From positions 186,001 through 250,000 of the forward strand of contig NZ_JAVAMQ010000002.1 of the NCBI RefSeq assembly GCF_030732095.1: a stretch of 64,000 nt of DNA. Reading direction: 5' to 3'. Below are positions 54,551 to 63,651 of this stretch, piece after piece. The stretch's first letter is position 1, and every line of letters begins with the position of its first letter. Made by a program: the position numbers and the translations under genes. A model generated the notes under the pieces. The model made no database searches. It was given only the letters and a program-made list of their open reading frames with translations, and was not told the origin of the DNA. This stretch comes from Paracoccus spongiarum. Its GTDB lineage: Bacteria > Pseudomonadota > Alphaproteobacteria > Rhodobacterales > Rhodobacteraceae.

Positions 54551-54997
54551 TCAGGGTATAATGGGTTCCAGCGCGTCGTAATGCGCCGCCCCGACGCCCC
54601 AGACCGCCTCGGCGAGGCTGTCGGGCTTGTGGCGCATGCAGCGCAGTTCGTCACGCGACACCCACCGGAACCGGTTCACCACCCCCGCGGGGTCGGCGAG
54701 GATGATCGCCGGGGCGGCGACAAGACGCGCGCGGAAGAGGAGTTCGACCTGGTGGAAGCCCCCGGCCGGATCGTGGAATTCGTTGATCAGGAAGGGTTCG
54801 GCCACCGTGATCGCCAGCCCGGTTTCCTGGGCGACCTCACGGATCAGGTTCTGCGGCAGCGACTGGCCGGGTTCGACCCCTCCGCCCGGCAGGCACCACA
54901 AGTCGCTGTGCCGGCCGGGATAGGCGTTCACCAGCAGCAGCCGGTCGTCCCTGAGGATCGCCGCGCGCACCGCCAGCCGGGGGCGCGCGGGCCTCAT
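54551..54997 (-). CDS. NUDIX hydrolase
   Basis: A 148-residue NUDIX protein. The Nudix box is present at about residues 38-60: GGGVEPGQSLPQNLIREVAQ followed by ETGL, with the required glutamates. The segment LLLVNAYPGRHSDLWCLPGG precedes it. Members hydrolyse nucleotide or sugar diphosphate derivatives; the substrate cannot be read. Its ATG at 54997 overlaps the purK stop as ATGA, so it is the third gene of a purE-purK-nudix operon and may serve nucleotide clean-up. Confidence 0.88.
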   Translation of the reverse strand: MRPARPRLAVRAAILRDDRLLLVNAYPGRHSDLWCLPGGGVEPGQSLPQNLIREVAQETGLAITVAEPFLINEFHDPAGGFHQVELLFRARLVAAPAIILADPAGVVNRFRWVSRDELRCMRHKPDSLAEAVWGVGAAHYDALEPIIP

Positions 54998-56028
54998 CCG
55001 GCGATCCGGTTGACATGGCCCATCTTGCGGCCGGGACGCGCCTCGCCCTTGCCGTAGAGATGGACCTGGGTGCGCGGGCTGGCCAGAAGCGCAGGCAACT
55101 GGTCGATGTCGTCGCCGATCAGGTTCTGCATGACCACATCGGCATGGCGCCGGCCATCGCCAAGCGGCAGGCCGGCAACGGCGCGGACATGCTGTTCGAA
55201 CTGGTCGACGGCGCAACCGGCCTGGGTCCAGTGACCCGAATTGTGCACGCGCGGTGCGATCTCGTTGACGATCAGGCCCTGCGGGGTGACGAACAGTTCG
55301 ACCCCCATCACGCCGACATAGTCGAGGGCATTCGCGATCTGCGCGGCGATCAGCACCGCATCCGTCGTGACCCGCGCCGGCAGGCCGCAGGGGATGGTCG
55401 TCGTGCGCAGGATGCCGCCCTGATGCAGGTTCAGCCCGGGATCGAAGGCCGCCACCTGCCCATCCGCGCCGCGCGCGACGATGACGCTGATCTCGGCGGT
55501 GAAATCGACAAGGCCTTCGAGGATCGAGGGCGCGCCGGTCCATCCGCCCGGCCCGTCGTCGATACGGATCTGGCCCTTGCCGTCATAGCCCATGCGCCGT
55601 GTCTTGAGGATCGCGGGACGGCCGAGCCGGTCGATCGCGGCGGGCAGATCCTCGTGGCGCGGCACATCCGCGAAGGGCGCGGTGGCAAGGCCGATCCCGT
55701 TCAGAAAGGTCTTTTCGTCCAGCCGATCCTGCGAGATCGCGAGGGCGCGGCGGTTGGGGCGGATCGGGCGCAGCGCTTCCAGCAGGTCCAGCGCGGAGGT
55801 CGGCACATTCTCGAATTCGTAGGTGATGACATCGACGCTGGCCGCGAAGTCGCGCAGCGCGGCCTCGTTCTCGTAGGGCGCGGTGGTCAGCCGCCATGCC
55901 ACGTCTCCGGCCGGCGCGGCGCCCGGTTCGTAGATATGGCAGCGCAGGCCCAGCCGGCTGGCCGCGACCGACAGCATCCGGCCCAGCTGGCCGCCGCCGA
56001 GGATCCCGATGCTGCGCACCTCAGTCAT
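54994..56028 (-). CDS. purK: 5-(carboxyamino)imidazole ribonucleotide synthase
   Basis: A 344-residue ATP-grasp enzyme. It begins [20 protein letters not shown] and has [53 protein letters not shown] and [10 protein letters not shown], all typical of PurK. It carboxylates aminoimidazole ribonucleotide using ATP and bicarbonate; PurE then moves the carboxylate. The ATG at 56028 overlaps the purE end by eight bases. Confidence 0.95.
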   Translation of the reverse strand: MTEVRSIGILGGGQLGRMLSVAASRLGLRCHIYEPGAAPAGDVAWRLTTAPYENEAALRDFAASVDVITYEFENVPTSALDLLEALRPIRPNRRALAISQDRLDEKTFLNGIGLATAPFADVPRHEDLPAAIDRLGRPAILKTRRMGYDGKGQIRIDDGPGGWTGAPSILEGLVDFTAEISVIVARGADGQVAAFDPGLNLHQGGILRTTTIPCGLPARVTTDAVLIAAQIANALDYVGVMGVELFVTPQGLIVNEIAPRVHNSGHWTQAGCAVDQFEQHVRAVAGLPLGDGRRHADVVMQNLIGDDIDQLPALLASPRTQVHLYGKGEARPGRKMGHVNRIAG

Positions 56029-56506
56029 CGCGCGGCTCCTCGGGGATCGAGGCGGACAGCGCGGCGCGCCAGTCCTGAAGGCGCTGCGCCAGCGCCGGAT
56101 CGGCAAGGGCAAGGATGCCCGCCGCCATCAACCCGGCATTGGCCGCACCCGCAGCGCCGATGGCCATGGTCGCCACCGGATAGCCCTTCGGCATCTGCAG
56201 GATCGAATAGAGCGAGTCCACGCCAGAAAGCGCCCGCGTCTGCACCGGCACGCCGATGACCGGAAGACGCGTCTTGGACGCCATCATGCCCGGCAGATGC
56301 GCCGCGCCGCCTGCGCCGGCGACGATCACCTTCAGCCCGCGGGCCACGGCCGTCCTGCCATAGTCCCAAAGCCGGTCCGGGGTGCGATGGGCGCTGACGA
56401 TCCGGGCCTCGTAGCCGATGCCAAGCTCGTCGAGGATGGCCGCTGCCTCGCGCATGGTCGGCCAGTCCGACTGGCTGCCCATGATGATTCCCACCGGCGT
56501 TTCCAT
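56021..56506 (-). CDS. purE: N5-carboxyaminoimidazole ribonucleotide mutase
   Basis: A 161-residue class I Pur[54 protein letters not shown] and [20 protein letters not shown] are all conserved. It forms an octamer in the cytoplasm and converts N5-CAIR to CAIR. The ATG at 56506 is chosen because AGGGGGTG lies upstream at good spacing; a GTG at 56515 touches that site. First gene of the purE-purK-nudix operon. Confidence 0.96.
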   Translation of the reverse strand: METPVGIIMGSQSDWPTMREAAAILDELGIGYEARIVSAHRTPDRLWDYGRTAVARGLKVIVAGAGGAAHLPGMMASKTRLPVIGVPVQTRALSGVDSLYSILQMPKGYPVATMAIGAAGAANAGLMAAGILALADPALAQRLQDWRAALSASIPEEPRDD

Positions 56507-56567
56507 GGCGCGCACCCCCTTCCCGTTGTCTGGCGCCTGCCTTAGCGCGGGCGCGGCGGCATCGCAA

Positions 56568-56786
56568 TCAGGCGATGATGTCGGGGGTCAGTTCGTCTTC
56601 CAGACGGGCGATCTTGTCCTTCAGGGCAAGCTTTTGCTTCTTCAGGCGCTGCAGGGCCAGCGACGAGGTCAGCTGCTGGGCCGCCAGCGCCGCGATGGCC
56701 TCGTCAAGGTCGCGATGCTCGCAGCGCAGGGCGGCCAGCTTGGCGCGGACGATTTCCTCGTGGGACATTTCATGGTGCACGTTCAT
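56568..56786 (-). CDS. YdcH/DUF465 family small coiled-coil protein
   Basis: A 72-residue helical protein with the DUF465 pattern: [30 protein letters not shown] and [20 protein letters not shown]. It is predicted to be a short coiled coil. The function of the family is not known. An ATG at 56768 is an alternative start. Confidence 0.88.
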   Translation of the reverse strand: MNVHHEMSHEEIVRAKLAALRCEHRDLDEAIAALAAQQLTSSLALQRLKKQKLALKDKIARLEDELTPDIIA

Positions 56787-56966
56787 CTGGCGATCTGCTG
56801 GCTGGCGCTTGGACGTTGTTTTTCCAGCTTATAGCCTGTCGGAACGATGCTGTTAACAGAATCATTCCACTGCGATGCATTGCCGCCCGATCCGGCCGAT
56901 TGATCCCTTGCGCCCTTGCCCATTGCACCCGACACTGAGGTGCACAGGACGAAAGGACAGGCCGAC

Positions 56967-57527
56967 ATGATCGCGAAACTCGGCATTGCCGCCCTGGTCA
57001 CCCTGCTGGCGGTGCCGGCCAGCGCGCAGATGGACGACGGGGAACTGCAACGATGCATCTGGCGCTGCCTCGCCGATTCGCCCGGCGCCGCCAGCCAGCA
57101 ATACAATGCCTGCGTGCGCCGGCTGTGCGAGGGACCGGCGCCTGCACGTCCGGCGGGTCCCTCGTGGGGCCATGTCGGGCGGGCCTCGGGGGGCGGGCAG
57201 ATGGCCTCGATCACCGTGGGGGCCAGCACGCTGGCCTTTTCCTGCGAGCGCGGCAAGCCCGCCCTGCTGGCGATCGAGGGGCTGCCGGGGCCGTCACGGG
57301 GGATCGCCGTGACGGTGGATGGCCGGCCCTATCGCGCCGACTTCGCCAGCCGCAGGGGCGTGCACTACACCGCCATCCCGGCCGGTTCGCCGCTGCTGGC
57401 GGCGCTTCTTGCGGGATCCTCGGTCCAGCTGCGCAATCCCGGCGGCAACAGCGTCTCGACCTTTCCGCTGGCCGGGTCGTCGCGGGCGATCGGCACCGCG
57501 ATGGCGCGCTGCGGGATGCGCGGCTGA
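56967..57527 (+). CDS. Secreted hypothetical protein
   Basis: A 186-residue exported protein with a Sec signal peptide (MIAKLGIAALVTLLAVPASA, cut before QMDD). The first part of the mature protein has four cysteines (CIWRCLADSP, CVRRLCEG) that could form two disulfides, then a proline-rich linker and a domain with two more cysteines (FSCERGK, MARCGMRG). AAAGGA precedes the ATG at 56967. No family is recognised. Confidence 0.7.
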   Translation: MIAKLGIAALVTLLAVPASAQMDDGELQRCIWRCLADSPGAASQQYNACVRRLCEGPAPARPAGPSWGHVGRASGGGQMASITVGASTLAFSCERGKPALLAIEGLPGPSRGIAVTVDGRPYRADFASRRGVHYTAIPAGSPLLAALLAGSSVQLRNPGGNSVSTFPLAGSSRAIGTAMARCGMRG

Positions 57528-57645
57528 GGGCGCAGGGGCGGGCCAGAGCCTTGTTTCGCCGCGGCGCGATGCCCATATCGGGTCTCGAAGCGGGTTGCCG
57601 TTCCGGGACCCGCGAGGACCAGTCGCTTGAACGGACAGGGCTGAC

Positions 57646-58056
57646 ATGACCAAGATCTCGCTGGGGGCGCATCCCTACCTGCTGGGCTTCGACCAGCTGG
57701 AGCGCATGGCCGAACGGGCCGCCAAGGGTGCCGAGGGCTATCCGCCCTACAATATCGAGCATCTGCCGCCTGACGGCTTTCGCATCACGCTGGCGGTGGC
57801 CGGCTTTGGCGAGGACGATCTGGCCGTGACGACCGAGGATCGCCAACTGGTGATCCGCGGCCGGATGGCCGAGGCCGGCGAGGGCCGGGTGTTCCTGCAT
57901 CGCGGGATCGCGTCGCGCGCATTCCAGCGCAGCTTCGTGCTGGCCGAGGGGGTCGAGGTCGTTTCGGCCGAGATCGAGAACGGGCTGCTGCATGTCGATC
58001 TGCGGCGGGTGCCGTCCCAGCAGGTCGTGCAGACCATTCCGATCAGCCGCAAGTAG
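57646..58056 (+). CDS. Hsp20 family small heat-shock protein
   Basis: A 136-residue small heat-shock protein. The alpha-crystallin domain covers about residues 35-130: YPPYNIEHLPPDGFRITLAV, GFGEDDLAVTTEDRQLVIRG, GIASRAFQRSFVLAEGVEVV and ENGLLHVDLRR. The C-terminal IPI motif (QTIPISRK) needed for oligomer formation is present. It holds unfolding proteins in a refoldable state. It is followed by the DUF1150 gene 15 bases on, a pairing I recall as common in Rhodobacteraceae. No clear heat-shock promoter was identified. Confidence 0.9.
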   Translation: MTKISLGAHPYLLGFDQLERMAERAAKGAEGYPPYNIEHLPPDGFRITLAVAGFGEDDLAVTTEDRQLVIRGRMAEAGEGRVFLHRGIASRAFQRSFVLAEGVEVVSAEIENGLLHVDLRRVPSQQVVQTIPISRK

Positions 58057-58071
58057 AGAAAGGGGTTCCGC

Positions 58072-58299
58072 ATGGAAACCGCATTCGATTTCGGCGACAA
58101 CACCGCCGACAACACCGTCTATGTGCGCCGCGTCGCCACCGAGACGCTGCCCGACGAAATCCGCGAACAGTTGCAGGGAGTGACCCAGCTTTATGCGGTG
58201 CATGATGCCGATGGCGAAAGGCTTGCGCTGGTGCGCGACCGGTCCCTGGCCTTCGTGCTGGCCCGGCAGAACGAACTGATGCCGGTCAGCGTTCACTGA
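58072..58299 (+). CDS. DUF1150 family protein
   Basis: A 75-residue protein of the alphaproteobacterial DUF1150 family, with YVRRVATETLPDEIREQL, LYAVHDADGERLALVRDRS and a C-terminal FVLARQNELMPVSVH. AAAGGGG lies before the ATG. It follows the Hsp20 gene and probably shares its transcript. Function unknown. Confidence 0.87.
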   Translation: METAFDFGDNTADNTVYVRRVATETLPDEIREQLQGVTQLYAVHDADGERLALVRDRSLAFVLARQNELMPVSVH

Positions 58300-58326
58300 C
58301 GCGCCCGACCGATGTGGGCAGGCTGG

Positions 58327-58351
58327 ACGGGGCGTGCCTTGCGCGCCCCGT
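58327..58351. terminator. Hairpin between convergent DUF1150 and eutE genes
   Basis: ACGGGGCG (58327-58334) and CGCCCCGT (58344-58351) form a perfect 8 bp stem with a nine-base loop in the 72 bp gap between two convergent genes. It is a likely bidirectional terminator. Confidence 0.6.
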
Positions 58352-58371
58352 TCGCGTTGCAGCGCCCGATT

Positions 58372-59361
58372 TCAGGCGACGGCGATCACCGCGAGGCAGT
58401 CGCCGCTTTGCACGAGGCCCGGAAAATGGCGCGCGGCGATGACGCCATCGCGGTTGGCAAGCACATCGACCGGATCGACGCCGGTGCGGTCGGGCGGCCA
58501 GATCCGCGCGATTGGCTGTCCCGCGGCCACGCTGTCGCCCAGATCGGCCAGCGGGTGCAGCAACCCGTCGCGGGTGGCGAAGTGGAAGCAATCGTCGCCG
58601 GGCATGTCCAGCATGATGCTGTCGCCCCCGGTCTCGGCTGCGCCCGACAGGATGCCGGCATGGCGCAGCACGTTGCGCGCGCCCCGCGTGGCGATGGCAG
58701 CCGAGCGCGCGGTGGCCGTGCCGCCGCCGCCCAGTTCGGTGGTGACGAAAACCTTGCCCTGGCTTTCCACCGCCGTGTCGAACATGCCCACCGCGTCGAT
58801 TTCCAGCATCATCATCGTGTAGGGCGCGGCGAAGGCCTTGACCGCCGCGACGCAGGCCGCCTGCTGGTCCTTGTCGTCAAGGTAATGCGCCGCCGCATAG
58901 GGCAGGAAGTCCAGTGTCTTGCCGCCCGAGTGGTAATCCAGGACCAGATCGGACATCGGCACCAGCACATCGTTGAAATAGTTCGCGATCTTCTGGCTTG
59001 GCGTGCCGTCGGGCCGGCCCGGAAAGGCGCGGTTCAGGTTCACCTGGTCGATCGGGCTGACCCGCGCCCCGGCCCGGAAGGCCGGGTAGTTCATGTAGGG
59101 CACGATGATGACGCGGCCGGTCACATCCTCGGGCGCAATCTCCCATGACAGCTGCTGGAGCGCGATGGGGCCTTCGTATTCGTCGCCGTGATTGCCCCCG
59201 GTCAGCAGCGCGGTGGGCCCCGCGCCATTGGCGATCACCGTGATCGGAATCATCACGCTGCCCCAGGCGCTGTCGTTGCGCGAATAGGGCAGCCGCAGGA
59301 AGCCGTGATGCTTGCCTGGCGCATCCAGCGGGATGGTGGGGCGGATCGGATTGCCGCTCAT
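58372..59361 (-). CDS. eutE: N-alpha-acetyl-L-2,4-diaminobutyrate deacetylase (EutE/DoeB)
   Basis: A 329-residue zinc enzyme of the succinylglutamate desuccinylase/aspartoacylase family. Zinc ligands are in TGGNHGDEYEGPIAL and the second histidine in LDYHSGG; LDMPGDDCFHFATRDGLLHP marks the C-terminal domain. It removes the acetyl group from N-alpha-acetyl-diaminobutyrate produced by EutD, giving diaminobutyrate. It overlaps the eutD stop as ATGA and is the last gene of the operon here. The genes that usually follow (asnC, ssd, atf in Ruegeria) are not present. Confidence 0.9.
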   Translation of the reverse strand: MSGNPIRPTIPLDAPGKHHGFLRLPYSRNDSAWGSVMIPITVIANGAGPTALLTGGNHGDEYEGPIALQQLSWEIAPEDVTGRVIIVPYMNYPAFRAGARVSPIDQVNLNRAFPGRPDGTPSQKIANYFNDVLVPMSDLVLDYHSGGKTLDFLPYAAAHYLDDKDQQAACVAAVKAFAAPYTMMMLEIDAVGMFDTAVESQGKVFVTTELGGGGTATARSAAIATRGARNVLRHAGILSGAAETGGDSIMLDMPGDDCFHFATRDGLLHPLADLGDSVAAGQPIARIWPPDRTGVDPVDVLANRDGVIAARHFPGLVQSGDCLAVIAVA

Positions 59362-60554
59362 GCCTTCACCAGCATCTTTCGCGGCAGGCTGCAGAACAGT
59401 TCCGGCGCGCCGTCGGTGATGATGATCGACTCGGTCGTCTCGTAGCCCCAGCCGTCCATCCACAGCCCGGTCATGAAATGGAAGGTCATGCCCGGCCGCA
59501 ACTCGGTCTGGTCGCCCCGGCGCAGCGACATGGTGCGCTCGCCCCAGTCGGGCGGGTAGGACAGGCCGATGGGATAGCCGGTGCGGTTGTCCTTGACGAT
59601 GCCATAGCGGTCCAGGACGGTGAAGAAGGCGGCGGCGATATCCTCGCAGGTATTGCCGGCCTTCGCCGCGTCAAGCCCGGCATCCATGCCCTCCAGCACG
59701 GCCTTTTCGGCCTCCAGCATCTCGTGCGGGGGCTGGCCGAGGAAGATCGTGCGCGACAGCGGGCAATGGTAACGCTGATAGCATCCGGCGATCTCGAAGA
59801 AGGTGCCCTCGTTCGGCTTCATGGGCAGGTCGTCCCAGGTCAGGTGCGGCGCCGCGGCATCAGGCCCCGAGGGCAGCAGCGGCACGATGGCGGGATAGTC
59901 ACCGCCATGCCCGGCCCATTCGTCATAGCGCAGCCCGGCATCATAGATCTCGGCCACGAGGTCGCATTTGCGCATCCCGACCTCCACCTTGTCGGCGATG
60001 CGGCGGTGCATCCGCTCGACGATGCGCGCAGCCTTGCGCATGTAGTCCAGCTCCTCGTCGGACTTCACCGCGCGCTGCCAGTTCACAAGGCCGGTCGCGT
60101 CCAGGATCTGCGCCTCGGGCAGCCCCGCCAGCAGCCGTTCATGGGCCTTGGCGGTATACCAGTAATTGTCCATCTCGACCCCGATGAAGCCGCGATGCCA
60201 GCCGCGATCGGCCATCTGCGCCCACAGGTAATCCATCGGGTGGCGGTCCACCGACTGAACATAGTGGTCGGGATAGCCGATGATGTGATCGTCGCGCATC
60301 CAGACGGTGCGCAGCGCGCCCTGCGCGTCCTGGCCGCGGCCGAACCAGATCGGGTCGCCGGTCGGGCCGACGATCACGCATTGATGCACATAGAAGGACC
60401 AGCCGTCATAGCCGGTCAACCAGGCCATGTTCGAGGGATCGCTGACGATCAGCAGATCAAGGCCGAGTTTCGCCATGCTGTCGCGGGTCTGCCGCAGGCG
60501 GCGCTGGTATTCGCGCGTCGAGAAGCGTTCGGGGGTCCTTTGCAATTCGGGCAT
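59358..60554 (-). CDS. eutD: Ectoine hydrolase (EutD/DoeA)
   Basis: A 398-residue M24-peptidase-like protein. Marks of the DoeA group are MAWLTGYDGWSFYVHQ, VIVGPTGDPIWFGRGQDAQG, GVEMDNYWYTAKAHERL and the late SYPPDWGERTMSLRRGD. It opens the ectoine ring to N-alpha-acetyl-L-2,4-diaminobutyrate, the compound that in Ruegeria also acts as inducer for the regulator EnuR. The gene abuts eutC (stop and start adjacent) and overlaps eutE. An ordinary creatinase or peptidase is the alternative, but the operon makes ectoine hydrolase much more likely. Confidence 0.92.
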   Translation of the reverse strand: MPELQRTPERFSTREYQRRLRQTRDSMAKLGLDLLIVSDPSNMAWLTGYDGWSFYVHQCVIVGPTGDPIWFGRGQDAQGALRTVWMRDDHIIGYPDHYVQSVDRHPMDYLWAQMADRGWHRGFIGVEMDNYWYTAKAHERLLAGLPEAQILDATGLVNWQRAVKSDEELDYMRKAARIVERMHRRIADKVEVGMRKCDLVAEIYDAGLRYDEWAGHGGDYPAIVPLLPSGPDAAAPHLTWDDLPMKPNEGTFFEIAGCYQRYHCPLSRTIFLGQPPHEMLEAEKAVLEGMDAGLDAAKAGNTCEDIAAAFFTVLDRYGIVKDNRTGYPIGLSYPPDWGERTMSLRRGDQTELRPGMTFHFMTGLWMDGWGYETTESIIITDGAPELFCSLPRKMLVKA

Positions 60555-61523
60555 TCAGCTGTCTTTCGAAAACGCGGCAAGCGCGTGGGTGGCAATGGCG
60601 GTGTCCTGCACGCCGGTGCCGGTCAGATCGGCGATGGTGATCTGGCCGGGGTCGGTGCGGCCGGGATGGTGCCCTGCGATGATGTCGCCCAGTTCCGGCA
60701 GGCCGTCGGCGGTGGCGACGATCCCGGCCTCCAGCGCGGCGCGCAGTTCGCCCATCAGCCGGGTCTGGCCGACGCGATCCGCAACATAGAGGTCGGCGCG
60801 ATCAAGGCAGCGCGGGTCAAGTTCGTTCTTGCCTGCCTGATCGCTGCCCATCGCGGTCAGATGCTGGCCGGCGCGCAGCCAGCCGGCGCGCAGGATCGGC
60901 TGCGTGGCGGGCGTCGTTGTGACGATCACATCGCCGAACCCGGCCGCCCTGGCGGGATCGGCCTCTGCCCTCACCGTCAGGCCCGGCTTTGTCATGCTGG
61001 CGGCCAGCGCCCCGGCGCGGGCGGGATCGCGCGCCCAGATCACCGCCTCGCGGATCGGCCGGACAAGGCACAGCGCCTGCAGCTGCATCCGCGCCTGCAA
61101 GCCGGCCCCGAAGATCGCGGCGCGCGCGCTGTCGGGACGCGACAGGTGCCGCGCGGCGACGCCGCCGGCGGCCGCGGTGCGCAGATCGGTCAGGTAGCCA
61201 TTGTCCAGCAGCACCGCCTGCACCCGGCCGGTCTGGCTGGACAGCACCACCATCAGCCCCGAGGTCGAGGGCAGCCCCCTGGCCGGATTGTCGAAGAACC
61301 CCGGCGACAACTTGACGGCAAAGCCCGGAAGGCCGGGGACATAGGCAGTCTTGACGTCCAGTTCGCCGTTCACATCTGGCATGTGCATCGACAGGACCTG
61401 CGGCATCACCACCCCCCCCCGCGCCAGAGTGGCAAAGGCATCCTCGATGACCGCGATCAGGGCGGCGTCCAGATGAATGGCACCCCGCAGCTGGTCTTCG
61501 GTGAGAACCCGGATCTCGCTCAT
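60555..61523 (-). CDS. eutC: Ectoine utilization protein EutC (ornithine cyclodeaminase family)
   Basis: A 322-residue protein of the ornithine cyclodeaminase/mu-crystallin family. The N-terminal part has LVVLSSQTGRVQAVLLDNGY, LTDLRTAAAGGVAARHLSRP and the NAD-binding AIFGAGLQARMQLQAL; GSDQAGKNELDPRCLDRADL follows. With EutA and EutB it is proposed to turn hydroxyectoine into ectoine. It overlaps eutB as ATGA and directly abuts eutD. Confidence 0.9.
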   Translation of the reverse strand: MSEIRVLTEDQLRGAIHLDAALIAVIEDAFATLARGGVVMPQVLSMHMPDVNGELDVKTAYVPGLPGFAVKLSPGFFDNPARGLPSTSGLMVVLSSQTGRVQAVLLDNGYLTDLRTAAAGGVAARHLSRPDSARAAIFGAGLQARMQLQALCLVRPIREAVIWARDPARAGALAASMTKPGLTVRAEADPARAAGFGDVIVTTTPATQPILRAGWLRAGQHLTAMGSDQAGKNELDPRCLDRADLYVADRVGQTRLMGELRAALEAGIVATADGLPELGDIIAGHHPGRTDPGQITIADLTGTGVQDTAIATHALAAFSKDS

Positions 61524-62476
61524 GCGGCCCCCCTGACGATCGCGGCGTGGCGGGCCGGGTCGATGTTCTGGCCGGACAGGATCAGCACCAGCGGGCCGTC
61601 GGTGGCGCGCAGCTTGCCGGCAAGGATCGCGCCCGCGCCGACTGCCGCGGCACCCTCGACCGTCTCGCCGTCCTGCAGGGCCAGATGGCGGATCCCGGCC
61701 GCGATCTCGTCTTCGGTCAGCAGGATCAGGTCGTCCATCAGATCGCGCGTCATCGTGAAGGTCAGCCGGTTCTGCAATCCGATGCCGCCGCCGAGGCTGT
61801 CGGCCAGCGTTTCCAGTTCCTCGACCTCGACCGGATGACCGGCCGCAAGGCTGGCGGCCATCGCGGCGCCGCGTTCCATGCTGATGCCGGTGATGCGGAT
61901 ATCGGGGCGCAGCGACTTCGCCGCCAGCGCCACCCCGGCCAGCAGCCCGCCGCCGGACAGCGGCACCGCGATATGGCCGGCATCGGGGATCTGGGACAGG
62001 ATCTCGACCCCCAGCGTGCCCTGGCCGGCGATCACATCGGCATGGTCGAAAGGCGGGATCAGCGCGAAGCCCTCGTCCCGCCGCAGCCGCCGCGCCTCGT
62101 CAAAGGCCGCATCCTGGCTGGCCCCGATCACCCGGGCCTCGGCGCCCAGCGCGGTGATCGCATCGCGCTTGTTCTGCGGCACGAGGCGGGACAGGCAGAT
62201 GATCGCGGGCAGGCCCAATTGCCGCGCGGCATGGGCCAGCGCACGGCCGTGATTGCCGGTCGAGGCGGTGGTGACGCCCGCCACATCGCCCAGACGCGCC
62301 GCCGCGTTCGACGCGCCGCGCAGCTTGAAGGCGCCGGTATCCTGCAGATGCTCGCATTTCAGCCAGACCGGGCCTCCGGCGATCCGCGACAGGCTGTCCG
62401 AGGTCCGCACCGGCGTCACCCGCACCATGTCGCGGATGCGCGCCGCTGCGGCGGTGATGTCGTCCGGCCCTACCAT
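61520..62476 (-). CDS. eutB: Hydroxyectoine utilization dehydratase EutB (threonine dehydratase family)
   Basis: A 318-residue pyridoxal-phosphate enzyme of the serine/threonine dehydratase family. The cofactor lysine is in DTGAFKLRGASNAAARLG, the substrate-binding loop is TASTGNHGRALAHAARQLG, and the phosphate-binding glycine loop is PLSGGGLLAGVALAAK. In hydroxyectoine use it is thought to remove water as part of conversion to ectoine. It overlaps eutA upstream and eutC downstream, so the operon is tightly coupled. Confidence 0.9.
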   Translation of the reverse strand: MVGPDDITAAAARIRDMVRVTPVRTSDSLSRIAGGPVWLKCEHLQDTGAFKLRGASNAAARLGDVAGVTTASTGNHGRALAHAARQLGLPAIICLSRLVPQNKRDAITALGAEARVIGASQDAAFDEARRLRRDEGFALIPPFDHADVIAGQGTLGVEILSQIPDAGHIAVPLSGGGLLAGVALAAKSLRPDIRITGISMERGAAMAASLAAGHPVEVEELETLADSLGGGIGLQNRLTFTMTRDLMDDLILLTEDEIAAGIRHLALQDGETVEGAAAVGAGAILAGKLRATDGPLVLILSGQNIDPARHAAIVRGAA

Positions 62477-63174
62477 GTGCGCAGCCGGAACAGCCGGCCC
62501 GGTCCCCGGGCCGGAACCTGCGCCTGGTCCAGCATCGACCAGAACAGCGCCAGATTGGCGCTGACCACCGGCTTGCCCAGGCGATCCTCGATCTGGTCGA
62601 TGATCCGCACCGCCGGCAGCGCGGTGCAGGACATGAACAGCGCCTCGGCGTCGGGATGGTCGGATTCCAGCGCAAATTCGATGATCTCGGCATCCGACAG
62701 CAGGGCCATGTCGCGATCGTCTGCATGGCCCATCGAGTGCCGGGTGACCACGCCCAGCCCGTTGGCCTGGAAGTGATCGCCGACCAGATCGGTCGTCTCG
62801 GGCAGATAGGGGGTCATCAGGGCGATCCGCCCGACACCCATCGCCGCAAATCCGCGCAGCGCCGCGGCGACCGGCGTGCTGATCGGAGCGCGTGCCCCGA
62901 TCTCGTCCAGCACCGCCCGGCCCAGCACCGCCGAGGCCGAGGTGCAGCCGAAGCCGATGCCCTTCAACTCGACGCCGGGCACCAGCAGGTCTGCGGCGGC
63001 GCGCAGGCGCGGGCCGGTCTTCCTGAGGTTCTCGGCCGTGGTCGGGTTGTCAAAGGCGATGCGCGTGACATGCAGCCGGCAGCCCGGCGGCAGCAGGCGC
63101 GCGGCGTCCTCCTCGATGGTGAGGTCGGTGGCCAGGGCGATCAACCCGAAGCGGTTCATGCTGTCGCGCCACAT
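62470..63174 (-). CDS. eutA: Ectoine utilization protein EutA (maleate isomerase/Asp-Glu racemase family)
   Basis: A 234-residue protein of the AMDase/maleate isomerase family. Two cysteines at the expected places form the likely catalytic pair (GIGFGCTSASAVLG and LFMSCTALPAV). It is proposed to act with EutB and EutC in converting hydroxyectoine to ectoine. GAGG lies before the ATG at 63174; an ATG at 63159 would shorten it by five residues. It overlaps eutB by seven bases and follows usp. Confidence 0.88.
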   Translation of the reverse strand: MWRDSMNRFGLIALATDLTIEEDAARLLPPGCRLHVTRIAFDNPTTAENLRKTGPRLRAAADLLVPGVELKGIGFGCTSASAVLGRAVLDEIGARAPISTPVAAALRGFAAMGVGRIALMTPYLPETTDLVGDHFQANGLGVVTRHSMGHADDRDMALLSDAEIIEFALESDHPDAEALFMSCTALPAVRIIDQIEDRLGKPVVSANLALFWSMLDQAQVPARGPGRLFRLRTW

Positions 63175-63192
63175 GGTCTGCCTCGTCCGTGC

Positions 63193-63639
63193 TCACACGA
63201 CCATGACCGGGCAATCGGCCAGCCCGGTCACCTTGTGGCTGACCGAACCCAGCAGATAGCCCTCGGTCGCGCCCAGCCCGCGCGAGCCGACGACGATCAG
63301 ATCGCAGCCCTTTTCCTCGGCCACCGCGACGATGGTGCGCGCGGGCTGCCCCGCCTTGATGAAGGCACTGACCCGTGCCACGCCGGCATCGCTGGCATGG
63401 CTCTTGGCATAGTCGGCGGCGTCGCGGGCGGTGCCCCGCATCGCCTCGTCCAGATTGCCGCCCGGTTCGACGCTGCCGCGCACCATCGACAGCGACGCCT
63501 CGAGCATCGAATGGTGGCGATAGACGGTCAGCACCACCAGCTGCGCCGCGCACAGCCGCGCCAGCTCGGTCGCCTTCATCAGCGCGCGTTCGGCGCCGTG
63601 CGAGCCGTCATAGGCGATCAGGATCTTGTCGAAGACCAT
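63193..63639 (-). CDS. usp: Universal stress protein linked to ectoine uptake (TeaD-like)
   Basis: A 148-residue UspA-type protein. It opens FDKILIAYDGSHGAERALMK and has the ATP-binding motif GSRGLGATEGYLLGSVS ending in DCPVMVV. In Halomonas the related TeaD binds ATP and tunes the ectoine TRAP transporter TeaABC. The position between the TRAP permease gene and eutA matches the uehABC-usp-eut order of Ruegeria. Gene ends 18 bases before eutA. Confidence 0.92.
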   Translation of the reverse strand: MVFDKILIAYDGSHGAERALMKATELARLCAAQLVVLTVYRHHSMLEASLSMVRGSVEPGGNLDEAMRGTARDAADYAKSHASDAGVARVSAFIKAGQPARTIVAVAEEKGCDLIVVGSRGLGATEGYLLGSVSHKVTGLADCPVMVV

Positions 63640-63651
63640 CGGCGCCCCCTT

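Noticed and set aside
59478-61838. An open frame of about 790 codons opposite eutD, eutC and eutB.
   Set aside because: Antisense shadow; the eut proteins match their families over full length on the other strand.
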